Of a stretch of 64,000 nucleotides of DNA, positions 47,283 to 58,980 are shown piece by piece. Position 1 is the stretch's first letter. Every line of letters begins with the position of its first letter. A program made the position numbers and the translations under genes. The notes below the pieces were generated by a model. That model searched no databases and had not been told where the DNA came from. It saw nothing but the letters and a program-made list of their open reading frames with translations. The stretch is from Micrasema longulum (lineage: Eukaryota > Arthropoda > Insecta > Trichoptera > Brachycentridae), in the NCBI GenBank assembly GCA_022494885.1, contig JAGVSM010003753.1, positions 1 through 64,000 on the forward strand. The letters are read 5' to 3'.

Positions 47283-47418
47283 ATTCAACAATATTTTGAA
47301 TATGCTCTAATTTAAGATATAATAAACTGCATCAGAGAAGGATTGGCAGGTCATAAGACCCGTAATGCCCTGACTTCTATACTTTTCTTTCACAAATAAC
47401 TTCCATCTCTGCTCTAAA
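47283..47418. repeat. LTIR-1 deletion derivative
   Basis: 'acaatattttgaatatgctc' joined to 'ggattggcaggtcataagac' and 'aacttccatctctgctct'. Confidence 0.55.
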
Positions 47419-47458
47419 TACAAGCATTGCCTTTACTAAAAACTTTTATTTATTTTAT

Positions 47459-47613
47459 TTTTGCACAGGCCAGGAGGCTCAATTCCAGTGGTGAATTACA
47501 TCACAGAACACCCAGGCTTGAGAAAAATCACATTTAATATTTGTGTTCTCACCAGGAATCGAACCCGAAACCTTCCGTTTGAGAGTCAAGCGTCTTGACC
47601 ACGGAGGCCGCCC
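47459..47613 (-). repeat. SINE-B copy
   Basis: Reversed body and head ('gagtcaagcgtcttgaccac'); the first part of the A box is deleted ('gaccacggaggccgcc'). Confidence 0.85.
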
Positions 47614-47634
47614 AACTTACCTCAAATATACACA

Positions 47635-48055
47635 GAATAAACAAATTACAACAGGGATGGAGAACATTGAGAAGAGAATATGGAAGTCTAGGTATTTACA
47701 GGGCTTATTACCTGTCATTGGCTGGTTTAAGTGGCCACATTACACACTGTGTAACATTTACAATTTTACCTTTGTTTGAATATTTATATTTTTCCGATTC
47801 TTCCATCTGTTGATTAAAACGAAGTTAAAGAGCTGAAACCTTTATTGTTGTGAAGAGATTCATCTAACTGAATTATTTCATATACTAGATAATGCCAACG
47901 CCTGAAAACAATTTTCCAATTATTAAACTTCTTCTTGACATAGGCAAAATGGTGAATGTTACACAGTGTGTAAATTAACTACTTAAACCAGCCAATGACA
48001 GATCATAAGCCTTGTAAATGCCTAGACTTCCATATTTCACCATACCAGATTAAAT
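47635..48055. mobile_element. LTIR-1 copy, both arms
   Basis: Left 'caacagggatggagaacatt' to 'cattggctggtttaagtggc'; right 'ccagccaatgacagatcata' to 'gcctagacttccatattt'. An inner inverted pair 'cacactgtgtaacatttac' / 'gtgaatgttacacagtgtg' is clear. Confidence 0.75.
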
Positions 48056-48104
48056 CCCCTTTTTATGTACCAAATTGAAAAAACAATTATACCTCGAAGA
48101 AAAA

Positions 48105-48180
48105 CAATAACAGCCATTATAACAGAAAAATACAACATTCACAAATAAACCAAGACTATAGGCCAATCATGGTTTTCCAT
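48105..48180 (+). repeat. Repeat I fragment
   Basis: 'acagccattataacagaaaa' and 'caaataaaccaagactatag'. Confidence 0.5.
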
Positions 48181-48337
48181 TTGACCGCGAGGCGGACAAT
48201 ATTAGTTAGTATGCTTCTAAGCACATGGTAGAATACAAGTTAAACTATCGACATTTTTGTGTTCGGACGGATGAAGAACACAGCTCTGTGTGAGAAAAAG
48301 AACCAATCTTAAAAATGCAAATCTGTGGTCAAACGTC

Positions 48338-49038
48338 CGCCTCGTAGTGTAGTGGTTTGTGTGTTCATCTAAAATTAGTTATCATCTAAAGTTCAGTTAA
48401 ATTTTAAAATAAAATGCTATTTTTTCAGAATACGGTTTTTAAATTTAACATACTTTTAAAAAATACAATTTATAATATTTCTTGATTTAAATTTTAGCAA
48501 AAATGTTTCAAACTTTTTACCAAGCTCTTTCTTGTACCATTTTTAATATTAATAGTTTTAAACAATTACTTTTTTATACTTACGCACCCACACACATGCA
48601 CCCTCTCCCTCATTCATTCACACACACATGTACCCTTTCCTTCATTTATTCACACATACACACATTAACATACACATAAATACAAACGTCACATACATAC
48701 AATTACGTGAACTCTTTTCTCATACATTATGTGTCATTAGATTTACAGTTGATATTTTCATTTGGCTATTGTATTGTTGATATTTTTCTTCTTATTTTAT
48801 TTATGTTATAGCTGTAAAAATCCCAAAAAATATTTAAAAAATAAATAAAAATACAAGAGGTTACGGGTTCAATTTCTGGCAAGGAAGGACAGGGTTTAAC
48901 TATTTTACAAACCTAGACTGACACCTGAAGCGTAAGATTGATCACCTCACCTTCATGTAAAAGATGATCGAACTGTGTTGCATTTGGTTTATCAATGCAG
49001 TGCGCTATGCATCTGTGAGCGCAGAAAGGGGATGACGT
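48338..49038 (+). repeat. SINE-A split by the GT-core repeat
   Basis: Head 48338-48372 ('gcctcgtagtgtagtggttt') and remainder 48853-49038 ('gaggttacgggttcaatttc' to the tail) are colinear with intact copies, with about 480 bp between them. Confidence 0.8.
48376..48852 (-). mobile_element. GT-core repeat (copy 2), inserted in SINE-A
   Basis: Reverse complement of 8205-8625, including the cattcattca/caca core. Its position inside a SINE shows it transposes as a unit. Confidence 0.7.
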
Positions 49039-49479
49039 TATATCTATAAGTATCTTTATTACATTTTTAAATTTAAAAAGTACCTAAGCATTAAATTTCT
49101 TATGAAATTCAAATTCATAAACAAATAAAATTATACATGTAACATAAAAGTAAAAACAGTGTCTTGTAAAACCAAAAAAAATTTTTTGAATAAGGTGTAA
49201 CTTTGAACATTTTGTTTTCATTTGGTGCTCATCTTTTTTATTTGGAAAAAACAGACACAACTTATCGTATCACCTAATACAAAAAAGTGGTGTCTTATCA
49301 TTATTTTCTTTAATGTTCGCTCCGTTGACAAAGTCATATAACTACGTTTGTACTTTGTGTAAAATTAATCAAATAAATTAATTTTGCCGACCGGAACATG
49401 ACCGTTCCTTCATCAAGCCTTAATAGTTAACTAACACTGAACATTTATCTTTAAATATATAATTTTTCTGTACGTGTGA

Positions 49480-49640
49480 TATGTCACTAAACTTCTCCTA
49501 AACGGCTTAACCGATTTAAGTGCGGTTTTCAGCGAAATATACATCTTTGAGCTGCGCATGTTCGTAAATATTATAATTTTCAATGAAATCTGTAAAAAAA
49601 ATAATTTAGAAGCATAAATATTTTTTTCATCAACCTACCA
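49480..49640. repeat. Insect-type dispersed repeat fragment
   Basis: Contains 'aaacggcttaaccgatttaa', a phrase common to many insect interspersed repeats (from memory of the motif). No second copy in this window. Confidence 0.35.
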
Positions 49641-50099
49641 GGGTTGCATTCGACGAGAATGTTTACACAAAAAAAAAGAAGGAAGCTTTTTACAAACAAC
49701 ATTAGCTTTTTATGGATCCCAATATTTTAATTAGTTTCTTACATTTCTTGTGGTTTCTTACCATTTATATCTTTTTACTGAATTTCTGGTAATACTAAAA
49801 TAATATTACCTGATGTAAAATACATTTTTGAAAATAGCATTTATGAATAAAGTGCACCCCTGTTGGTAAAAAAAGCCGAGTTTGACATTTGCAAAAAGAA
49901 TTTTATATTTAAAAAAGAATTATTGTATGTTTTGGAATTCAACCATAAACTAGTACCTAGGTATTAATTGAAATTTAATATTTGAATATGGATAATGTTT
50001 AGTTTTGGAATAGAATCATAAACAAGTACCTCTTTACCTACTTATCAGTGAAAAGTCTTCTTCCATGGTAATATCAGGCAAGACAACGTTCGGGCAGGA

Positions 50100-50445
50100 C
50101 AACGTCTCTCGGTTCCGGTAGTACATAATATAATCAGAATCTTGGGTGTGCAATGGTTTCACAACTGTCATCAAGCGGAGGCGATGCGGTTGGCTTAGCC
50201 ATCTACTGCGGATGCCTCCTGAGAGCCTTAACCACGCTTGCCTACTTTACGAGGCATCAGGTTCTCGACGTCCTGGACGTCCACTGCTGACTGTTTATCG
50301 ATAGTTCATGTCAGAACTACGAAACGCGAACCTGACTTGGGAGGATGCACAGGAGCTGGCAGCCGACAGAGATGCCTGGAGGATCTTCGTGGACACCATA
50401 TGCTCCAACAAGGGAGCGGACATGGAATGTTGACGATGATGAAAT
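50100..50445 (+). mobile_element. LINE C-terminus
   Basis: Plus strand reads RRRRWLSHLLRMPPESLNHA, then SRRPGRPLLTVYR, stop, and LRNANLTWEDAQELAADRDA followed by WRIFVDTICSNKG. This is the (R)RWxGHxLRMP...GRP...LTWxxAxxxAxDRxxWRxxVxxLC pattern of LINE ORF2 ends. Confidence 0.8.
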
Positions 50446-50550
50446 AACAAGTAAAAAAAATGAGTGATAATTTATTTTTATATCTTAGCAGAGGAACAGT
50501 CGTGTTCTGAAATCGGTCGGCAAATTAAATTTATTTTCATGATTTTACAC

Positions 50551-51135
50551 AAACTCAATGCGTACCTGCATTTATTATTTAACATGGAATATCAAAAAGT
50601 TAGTGTTTCAAATTTTTTATTATTTTAATTTTAATATTTTGAGTTTTTTTCCCTTTATTTACATTTATGTGTCATTTTTTTTGGCACGGCAACACATTTT
50701 TATTGCTTTTTTTGCAAAACTGATAGCCTGTTTAATTGTTTCTGTTTTATAATAAAAATTAAAAAAGTATACGTGTGAATTACATTATATTCCCCTTACA
50801 AAATATTATCCATAGGTTGTGGACGATGCTAAAGGATTGTGTGAATTTATGACAGTTTAAAGTAGTAGGGGTGGCAATATTACAGTCTAAGGGTTGAAAG
50901 AATATGTTACACTCGGCAATAAATGCAAATCTGAAATTGTAATGGCAATGTTCGTATGATAACGGTGAATCATGAACTATACTTTTGTTTTACCTTCCAT
51001 AGCTTTTAAACAGTTCTAGAGATTGCAATCGGTAATTTGATATTATTTTCAGGTCCATGATAACAAAACCGATTATGAAAATCTCTTAACAAAATCGGAT
51101 AGGTAAATGAAAACAATAGTTAAGCTAAAAAAATA
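50551..51135. other. A+T-rich spacer
   Basis: No supported feature. Confidence 0.4.
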
Positions 51136-51138
51136 TTA

Positions 51139-51364
51139 TAATTCCTTTTCCGCACTTAATGAGGTATAGGGCACTGCATTTGCAGAGTATCTTGTTTTTT
51201 TTTCGACACGAAGGAAAGATTACCAGTCTTACGCTTCGGGGACTATGAAATATTCAAATGTAAAACCACCTTTTAAAACGACATTACAAGTAATTTTGAG
51301 AATCGAAATCGAGACCTCTTGCATGAAAGGCTAACGCGCTGACCATTACAGCAAGAGTCAGAAC
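51139..51364 (-). repeat. Full-length SINE-A, diverged
   Basis: Reversed tail 'cttttccgcacttaatgagg' to head 'cgctgaccattacagcaaga'. The B box is degraded. Confidence 0.8.
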
Positions 51365-51560
51365 GAAAAAAAAAGTATTGTGTTTATAAAAAAAATATTT
51401 AAAAAATATGTATAATTTAACATCTAAAGTAACTTTCTTTAAACGTGTTAGTATAAATTATTTTTGGAAAGTTGTATAATTTTGTAATAGAATTATAAGT
51501 AATGATAATTACTGTTGAACAAATCGTAGGTATGCATAATATTTAGATAATTTTGTTTTG

Positions 51561-51645
51561 TAACCGGGTTGTGGTCCTGTGGCTAATTTGCAGACTCCCG
51601 CATAAGAGGTTCAAGGTTCAAATTTAGTGTCAGTGCCGAAATACG
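51561..51645 (+). repeat. SINE-C head fragment
   Basis: 'gggttgtggtcctgtggcta' and 'aggttcaaggttcaaattta'. Confidence 0.6.
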
Positions 51646-51790
51646 GCGTTAATGAAGAGGTTCAGTGATACCGGAAATTGGATTAAAAAAATGTTTTCTT
51701 ACCTGCGGTAAAAATTAGAGCATTTCATTGTACAGCGAAATTTTTGTAAAATGTAAGAAAAAAAAACAAACTACTGCTAACGACTTCTTC

Positions 51791-52530
51791 GTCGGTCTCC
51801 TAGTGTAGCGGTCAGCGCGTTTTCCTACCATCCAAGAGGTCTCGGGTTCGATTCCCGACATGGTTATTATTATGAATTTTTAAAATATTTTTTTAGTATA
51901 GTTTTTTTTTACAGTATACAAAAGAGGTAAAACAGAGTATTAAAAAATAAAGGATGATTACATAGAAATGAAATATGTACATAAGTAAACAAAAAAACAT
52001 ACAAAAAATGTTTACAAATTTTTGCTCCTAATAAATAGACAGTTTTAATATTTTTGTGTAGCATAAAAAGAAAAGAAAATATTCTGTAAAAGATTCTAAG
52101 GTATTTTTTTTTATAGTTATTAAAAAAGGAAGTAAAAGAAAAAGAAATAAAAAAACATAAAAATATTCCTTATTATTAAAGGGCAACAAAATATATTATT
52201 TAAAAAAAGAGTTCATATCTTTAGTTTGAATCCAGGATAGTGTGTGTTTTTTATAAGAAGAAAATTTTGAAAGTTTGGGATCAATGAAATATTATCAGTA
52301 AAAAAAGAATTAAACATATAAGGGCCTATAAAATATGCATGTCTGTGATATGAAATATTAATTTAAAAGGATGTTTTCAAACTATAATATTTCATAGTCC
52401 CTTGACTGACACCTGAAGCGTAAGACTGATCATCTTACCTTCATGTTAAAAAAATGATCAAGATACGCTGCGGTTGGTGTATCAATGCAGTATTCTATGC
52501 ACCATGAAGTGCGGAAAAGGAATGATATGA
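51791..52530 (+). repeat. SINE-A split by ~480 bp
   Basis: Head with perfect B box ('gggttcgattcccgacatgg') ends near 51865. The body restarts at 52347 ('gatatgaaatattaattt') and is complete to the tail. Confidence 0.8.
51866..52346. mobile_element. A/T-rich insertion in SINE-A
   Basis: No coding motif; A-rich with scattered gaaa runs. Unidentified element. Confidence 0.5.
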
Positions 52531-53012
52531 TTTGAATATATTAAAAATCTGGAGTGTATATAAGAATTTATTTTTAAACGTTGATAAATGTAAATTATTA
52601 TCTTTTTGTGGAAATAAATCTCTGATTTTATTTCTGTATTCAATAAACAACGTTGAACTGGAAAAAGTCACAGAGATTCGAAATCTTGGTGTCATATCTG
52701 ACGAAAAACTTGATTTCAAAAGCCACATTAACCTTATTACTTCTAAAAGTATAAAAACTTTAAATTTCATTCTTAGAACTATAAAGGATTTCGAATTAGT
52801 TAAAATAATGAAACTCTTGTATATATCCTTGGTTAGAAGCCAATTAGGGTACAATTCATTTAGATGGCCCCTTTTTTACAAAATTCATATGAATAATGTT
52901 TAAAGAGTTTAACGACCATTTTTAAGATTGATTAATTTCAAATTGCATATTCCTATAAAACAAATCAACTACATGTATTTGTTAAATTTTTTGAATTTAC
53001 CCACTTTTCACC
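52531..53012 (+). mobile_element. LINE reverse-transcriptase fragment
   Basis: The 123-codon open frame contains NLFLNVDKCKLLSFCGNKS, VTEIRNLGVISDEKLDFKSH and LLYISLVRSQLGYNSFRWP, the post-catalytic RT segments of Jockey/CR1-like LINEs. After a stop it continues RPFLRLINFKLHIPIKQINY to LNLPTF. Confidence 0.85.
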
Positions 53013-53046
53013 ATTGAATTTGGTGTGGAAAAGAAATGATGATGTA
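53013..53046 (+). repeat. SINE-A-like tail after the LINE
   Basis: 'accattgaatttggtgtgga' then aaagaaatgatgatg, directly after the LINE coding text. Confidence 0.45.
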
Positions 53047-53139
53047 GACTTTGAACGGCGTCACTAGTTCTTCCAAATTAACTGATGATATATTGTTGTG
53101 ATAGATTTCTGGTTTACGGGAAGACAATCCACCATTCAG

Positions 53140-53690
53140 CGGAACTCACCGTAAAGAACTTGTGACGTCACATACGGAATAATTTCAAACATACAAAACT
53201 TTAGAAGTCATAGCGCTGATAGTTTTGGCTTAGTTCGATAGTTTATTAACGTGTAAAATAAGCAAACCAAATAAATAAGTTTTAAGGACATTCAATCCAC
53301 CTAATCTTCACATTCGTTTGAAAATACCCTAACAAGGCGAAACAATTGTCACGAAATTTTTGTTTTTATAACTTTTAAATCTGTAAAAATAAAACAAAGT
53401 GTTCAGTAGACTCAAATCAGTGTTTGATTTCTAATATTATAAGTTAAAATATGGAGTTCTACAAAATAAACAACAAATCAATCAATAAAATACGTATGCT
53501 TGTAGCCATAACATATTTATTAAGTGTCGAAATGAGGAATTTTTAGTTATTTTCATTTTTATATATCGTATTATCAGCGCTTTCATTTTTTTAGGTTGTG
53601 TATTTTTGAAATAACTTCGCGTATGACGTCAGAGGTTGTTCTCTGACAGTTATTCCGATTGGATCGTTTACGGTGACCAAACCGGATATC
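53140..53690. mobile_element. Foldback element with TGACGTCA in both arms
   Basis: Arms 53163-53221 and 53572-53631 are imperfect inverted copies, each beginning with the palindrome tgacgtca and ending at 'agcgctgata'. Outer 'ctcaccgtaaa' and 'tttacggtgacc' also pair. Non-coding interior. Confidence 0.6.
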
Positions 53691-54059
53691 CTTAAAAGCT
53701 CTCATATCATTGGATGGTTCATATGAAGCAGTGACGTCATTCAAAGTAGTGCGTTTTTATTAAAATATTTTTTTTTTTTTTTTCGCACATTTAAAAAAAA
53801 AATGCAGTACAATTTAATGCTCCAATTTCCTGTAGGGCTTAAGTTCCTCATTGACAATTAAAGATATTTTGTAATAAATAATTTATATTTTTGAATATAT
53901 ATTTCATTACATATTAAGTAAATTGTATTATATAGATCTGTTCTCAAAACATGCAAATGTCAAAATCTTCAAAGAATTTTTTCTCTGCTTAACGTATTTA
54001 GAGTTGTGGTACTCTAGACTGGGGTTGCAATATATGTAAATGATATTAATCATAATAGT

Positions 54060-54213
54060 TCCCTTTCCGCACCTAATGGTGCATTGGTACACCAGTCGCA
54101 GCGTATCTTGATGATTTTTGTTTCATGAAGGTAGGATGATCAGTCTTACGCTTTAGGTACCAGCCCAGAGACTATGAAATATTTTAATGTAACCGTTACA
54201 CAACGAGGCCGAC
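54060..54213 (-). repeat. SINE-A with deleted head
   Basis: Reversed tail and body to 'agactatgaaatattttaat', then a jump to 'gttacacaacgaggccgac'. Confidence 0.75.
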
Positions 54214-56085
54214 AATTATAAATTAATGATATTACTAATATGTATTTAATATTGAGCTTTATACTTTAAGTGAGGTCCCTAATACGGGCAATTGTCTGCC
54301 TATTTGGGACCACGCTGTTATTCTGATGTTAATATTTATATGTAAAAAATCACAACTGATAAGAAGAATCGATAGTTTTTAAAAAAAAATTTTTAGATAC
54401 CTCTTTTTTTTGAAAAGCGCCGTTAAGGCATTGCATTGAGAAAATGGCACTTTATATATCCGTTATTATATAAATAAAAAAAGCAATTTAAAAAATATAT
54501 TGAAAAAAAAAATTTCCGTTCTTTTAAACGATACTTAGGTTTCGCGTTAAAATTATGCCAGACATCATGACCAAAAAATATATCTAGAATTAAATATAAT
54601 TAAACACTTTGTTATGTTTTTGTGTGGGTAGGTGTTTGCACGGTTATATAAGAGTCCTAACTATTTAGATAATCTAAAACTTTCTGATACGGCTTGCAAT
54701 GTGCAATAAATTATATAGACAAAGATTTATTATAAGAAATACGATTTAATTAATCGAAGTGGCATTTTATTTTCCTCATATTCAGAATATATAAATTATT
54801 ACTGTCGCCCGTATAAAAATATAAATTGACAAGTATATCGAGTTGAGATCTATAATTTTATAAGCGTATATAAATATTTTTATTAGGAACTTAATATTGT
54901 CATCTAATTATATGTATATATATTACAGAATTTTGTCGCAATTTATTTACATAATCCCAAAGAGATTTCTTGTATGATTTGGAAAAAATCGGTGATGCAT
55001 CATGTTTTAAAAAAAAGAAATGTCCGTTCAAACATCACTCGGTATATTCATATTGATAATATTATATTTATAATAGTGTATCACTTTTAGTTTATTTAAT
55101 TGTATTGATACTCGTATCATATATGGATACATAATTGTTAATGATTATACATGTGTTATTTAATTCAATTGGAAAATTACTTTTCCACTAAATATTTTAA
55201 ATGTATTTTTTGAGAATATTATTGATTTTTTAGTAGTTCTGTTTTGATTGATGTTTTAGAACTGAGATCAAAATTAAGATATGTCTTTTCTATTGAAGTT
55301 GAAATAATATGGACGCTTTTTTAATTAAATATTAACCGTTCATAGGATAACGAGAACAAAGTGTTTCATAAATATACCACCAAAATAGAGGTATTTATTT
55401 TTTAACGTTTCATATTAAAAATAAGTCTTATGTCACAAGAGTATCATAATAACGTTAGACCAGTCTGACGATGTCGGTCACGACGAAACCCGGTCACTGG
55501 TAAAAAAAAAAAAAAAATAATCATAAATAAAAGTGGAATAAAACTGTAAAGTATTTTTATTATTATAATTAAAATGCAGTTCCACCAAGAAATGTCAGTA
55601 GAAAAACTCAATATAATAATAACGTTAATTGGTAAATCAGTCTTCCACTCAGTTTTTTCAAATAAAATAGAGTTATTTTTTAGGTTGGGTTTGCAAGATG
55701 AAAATCAACACAAAATGTGTCCTACAAAAGTGTTTTGTTGTTAAGAACATTGATTGTTTTAAGTTAGTATTATTTTGATTATTGTTTGCAATTTAAATTG
55801 TGTTGTTTTTATATGTTTTCTATTAAAGTTGAAATAATATAGACGTTTTTTCCAGTAAAACTATATCCACTTTTAGTGTTTAAAACTTGTTTTCGGAGTA
55901 CCTACTTTAATTGCTAGAATTTGTTTTCAGAGTACTTTAATATTATTGCTTATGTTAACTGAAGTTAATAAATCAGTATATTTAAGTAATTTAGTTATTA
56001 CGGATAACTTATAAAGCACCATTTTTGTAATACCCCAAGGGTGCCATAGAAAATTATTATATCCAAAATTGTCTTTATTTTGTAT
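54214..56085. other. A+T-rich spacer
   Basis: Only low-complexity text and a 'cgacgaaacccggtcactgg' motif with an A-run at 55480-55515, loosely like repeat F. No gene. Confidence 0.45.
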
Positions 56086-56089
56086 TTTG

Positions 56090-56240
56090 CAGGACTTATT
56101 CAAATTATTGAGAGACAGGTAGCTGTTAAGTATTTTCGAAACATTACTTCACTCTCACAGTTTCGCACTTCTGCTGGGAGAGCATTCCATGCCCCGAGGG
56201 CCTGCGACCGCAAATTCACGTTCACTTAATTTAATACGCT
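56090..56240 (-). mobile_element. LINE C-terminus with one frameshift
   Basis: Minus strand reads EFAVAGPRG, a one-base shift, then WNALPAEVRNCESEVMFRKY and LTATCLSII before the stop. The AVAGPxxWNxLPxxVR pattern is the standard LINE terminus. Confidence 0.8.
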
Positions 56241-56950
56241 GGCTGCCTACAGGTATAATTACAGACTCTTTCTATAACTGTAGATTCAGCTGATCTAAGG
56301 GTAAAACGTCAGACAGCTAGTTGATAAAATATTTTTATTCTTCAGCCAAATGCTGCTAATGTTGATTTATCGTATTTATTTATCAACTTATACGTATGTA
56401 AAATATACTACGCTAGAATTATTATTTTAATTGTATGAAAAAGTATTTTAAGAATCCAAGAACAGTTTGTTAATTTTTCATATTTTATATAATAATGTTA
56501 TTTATTTTAATTGATTTATTTATTCATATTTTTTTCAATTTTAAACTTTAATTAATAGTAAAATAATGTGACATCACTGTGCCAAGGACACTTAACAATT
56601 TACTTTTTTTTAAATATGTTTACATTTCAGAATAAACAAAGAAGACTTACTTAATAAACAGAGATAATTAACAAAATGTTCCCGACAGTTTTTAACACAG
56701 TTATGAGTTGTTTGTTTTAAACGTTTTAAGTTAATGTTAAAACTGATTGTGAACAACAAGTGAATTTCATTGTAACGCATGTATTTTAAAGAAAACACTT
56801 TAATTATTGATCAAATCAGTAAGCGAAACTAAAAAAATAATTAAAAAAGATATTTGAAATTTCAGCCAATTTGCATGTAAAAAAAAATTCTACATCAAAC
56901 ATTGAAGTACTTATGTTAACATTTTTGTTTTACCTACAAACATTAAATAA
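56241..56950. other. A+T-rich spacer
   Basis: No supported feature. Confidence 0.4.
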
Positions 56951-56954
56951 TATC

Positions 56955-57435
56955 ATCAGTAATGAGTGAGTTTCTTGAAAACATATCTCAATTATTATTT
57001 CAATTTTGTTTATAAATGTATAAACATAAACATACATTATTTTTCTATTGGTTTCAATGATACTCTTATTATTTTTTTATACTTCTATATTTTACTATTA
57101 TTTTGTTGATTTTAATGATACCATTATTTTGTATATTTGATTACGTGTGAATCTTAATTTGTCTAATTTATATTTTAAGAATTATTTCTAATTATCTTTT
57201 ATGCATTGTATTCTTTGGAATTTTATTATCTATTATTTATACCCTTTTTACTAGATAGTTATTCAATTGCATCACATGCCATTATAATTTAATCTAATTA
57301 ATTATTAACTATAACTAATTAACTATGTATTTTTATTGTTAATTATTATGGCTCGACACGAGCATAGCCGAAAAAACCTTAATAAGTTAATTAATATTGA
57401 AACTTCTGTAATTTTGAGTGATTAAATAAATAAAT
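56955..57435 (+). mobile_element. LINE 3' UTR (family D, copy 3)
   Basis: Longest copy: 'gagtgagtttcttgaaaaca' through 'gcatcacatgccattataat' and 'gctcgacacgagcatagccg' to aaataaataaat. Ends exactly where a SINE-A begins. Confidence 0.7.
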
Positions 57436-57437
57436 CA

Positions 57438-57669
57438 TGCATAGGGTACTGCACTGTTATACAAATCGCAGTGTATCTTGATCATTTTTGTTATATGAAG
57501 GTAAGATGATCAGTCTTACGTTTTAGGTGCCAGTCCAAGAACTATTAAATATTCTAGAGTAAAAACACCTTTTTTAAATTAATATTTCATATCAACCGTG
57601 TCGGGAATCGAACCCGAGACCTATTGCATGGTAGGCGAATACGCTGACCACTACACGACGAGGTCGACT
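57438..57669 (-). repeat. Full-length SINE-A
   Basis: Reversed tail 'catgcatagggtactgcact', B box 'cgggaatcgaacccgagacc', head 'gaccactacacgacgaggtc'. Confidence 0.9.
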
Positions 57670-58500
57670 TGTGTCGACTAAAATAATATATGTTTACCTA
57701 ATTACCTAAGCATATTATATGCACACAAATTCAAATAGCTTGGATGTCCTAATTTTATTGTCACAAATTACAAGCTGGAATCAAATTATTTTAATAATGT
57801 AATGATTATTATTCAAATGCATGTGTCAATTAATATATTATATTTATCGAAAAACTTTTGTATTGATATATTATAACATTAAGTTATAATGGTATTTTTG
57901 AGGAAAACCTTTTTTTTTAAACTATGTAATTTAGAGCACTGTTTTTATCGGAATAAATGTAAATTTTACGAATTGCATAACAATAAATAAATTAGCATAT
58001 TTAAAAATTCTTTCTGTTGTTTCCTTCATTGAAAACAAATTCTGTTTTGTGTTTTTTAACTAAATGTGTTTTTTGTTTTCTCAATAATTTTTCAGTGAAA
58101 AGGGAAAATTATTTTTTAAATGATTAGTTATCAATAAACATATTTTTAAAACTATTATCACGCTAAGTAAGTTGAAATGATTTATTGAAAACATAATTTT
58201 ATAACAAAAATGGTAATAAATTTATTTTCTTATAAAACACTTTAAAAAGTAATGAAAATAAATGGCAAAGGTATTTAAATTATTAACGTTAAGAAGAAAA
58301 AAGCATTATATACACCATAGCAAAAAATTCAACCATTTTTACGGCAGGGTATTTGTGTACCTACCTAAGCTTATATGGAAAAATGTAAGGGTAGTTTGTA
58401 CTTCCAAGTAAAAAAAAGGTAAAACTTATTTCGGTATCAGTAAATTAGTTAGCTTTCCTTTTTATGGTCAAGATGTTCCCCCGAGCGTATTGTTTCTACA
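57670..58500. other. A+T-rich spacer
   Basis: No supported feature. Confidence 0.45.
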
Positions 58501-58539
58501 AGTATTTACAGAGATATATGAGAAATGTTATTAAGTGAA

Positions 58540-58800
58540 ACATAGTCGGCGCCATCCTTTTTTTCAGACAAAATACAAAATTATCTTTCAAGGAAATGTA
58601 ATAAGATAAATGTGTCATTGAAATATGTAAGTTCCATCCTCGCTTTAGTTATGATGGGTGGAGATTAAGTTTGGTGGTAATGCGGGATGGTGATTGTGTA
58701 AACTCTGGAACATATGGTAAGAAGTGTTTACCTGGAAGTAGAAGACTCCGCCCAGAGCTGGTGGATTACAGGAAGAAGGAGCCAAGCAGGTAAAACAAAT
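58540..58800 (+). other. Unique block with exon-like segment
   Basis: 58735-58790 is purine-rich, open in one frame (LEVEDSAQSWWITGRRSQA) and ends in an exact donor consensus cag/gtaaaa. No repeat partner seen. Could be an exon of an unseen transcript or chance. Confidence 0.2.
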
Positions 58801-58980
58801 ACACAAAGTTTAACTTCAAATTTCGTATATTTTTAATCCACTGACTATTAACACTCACTGTATAATGAAAAAATGCATACTTATTAAATTTGCATGTCAT
58901 ATTCAGTTTGCTTCGTGAACAATTTGTAATTTGTACAATGCATGATAATTATAGTAAGAATTATTTATAGTCTATCGGAA

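Larger units (their letters stand above)
49350..50550. mobile_element. Inverted-repeat-bounded segment
   Basis: 49353-49400 ('tgtgtaaaattaatcaaata', 'ttttgccgaccggaacatga') and 50490-50545 ('gtgttctgaaatcggtcggc', 'tgattttacacaa') are inverted. The interior holds a LINE piece and a repeat. Confidence 0.5.

Noticed and set aside
52495..52854. 119-codon minus-strand ORF
   Set aside because: Antisense shadow of the plus-strand LINE RT fragment, which carries the recognisable motifs.
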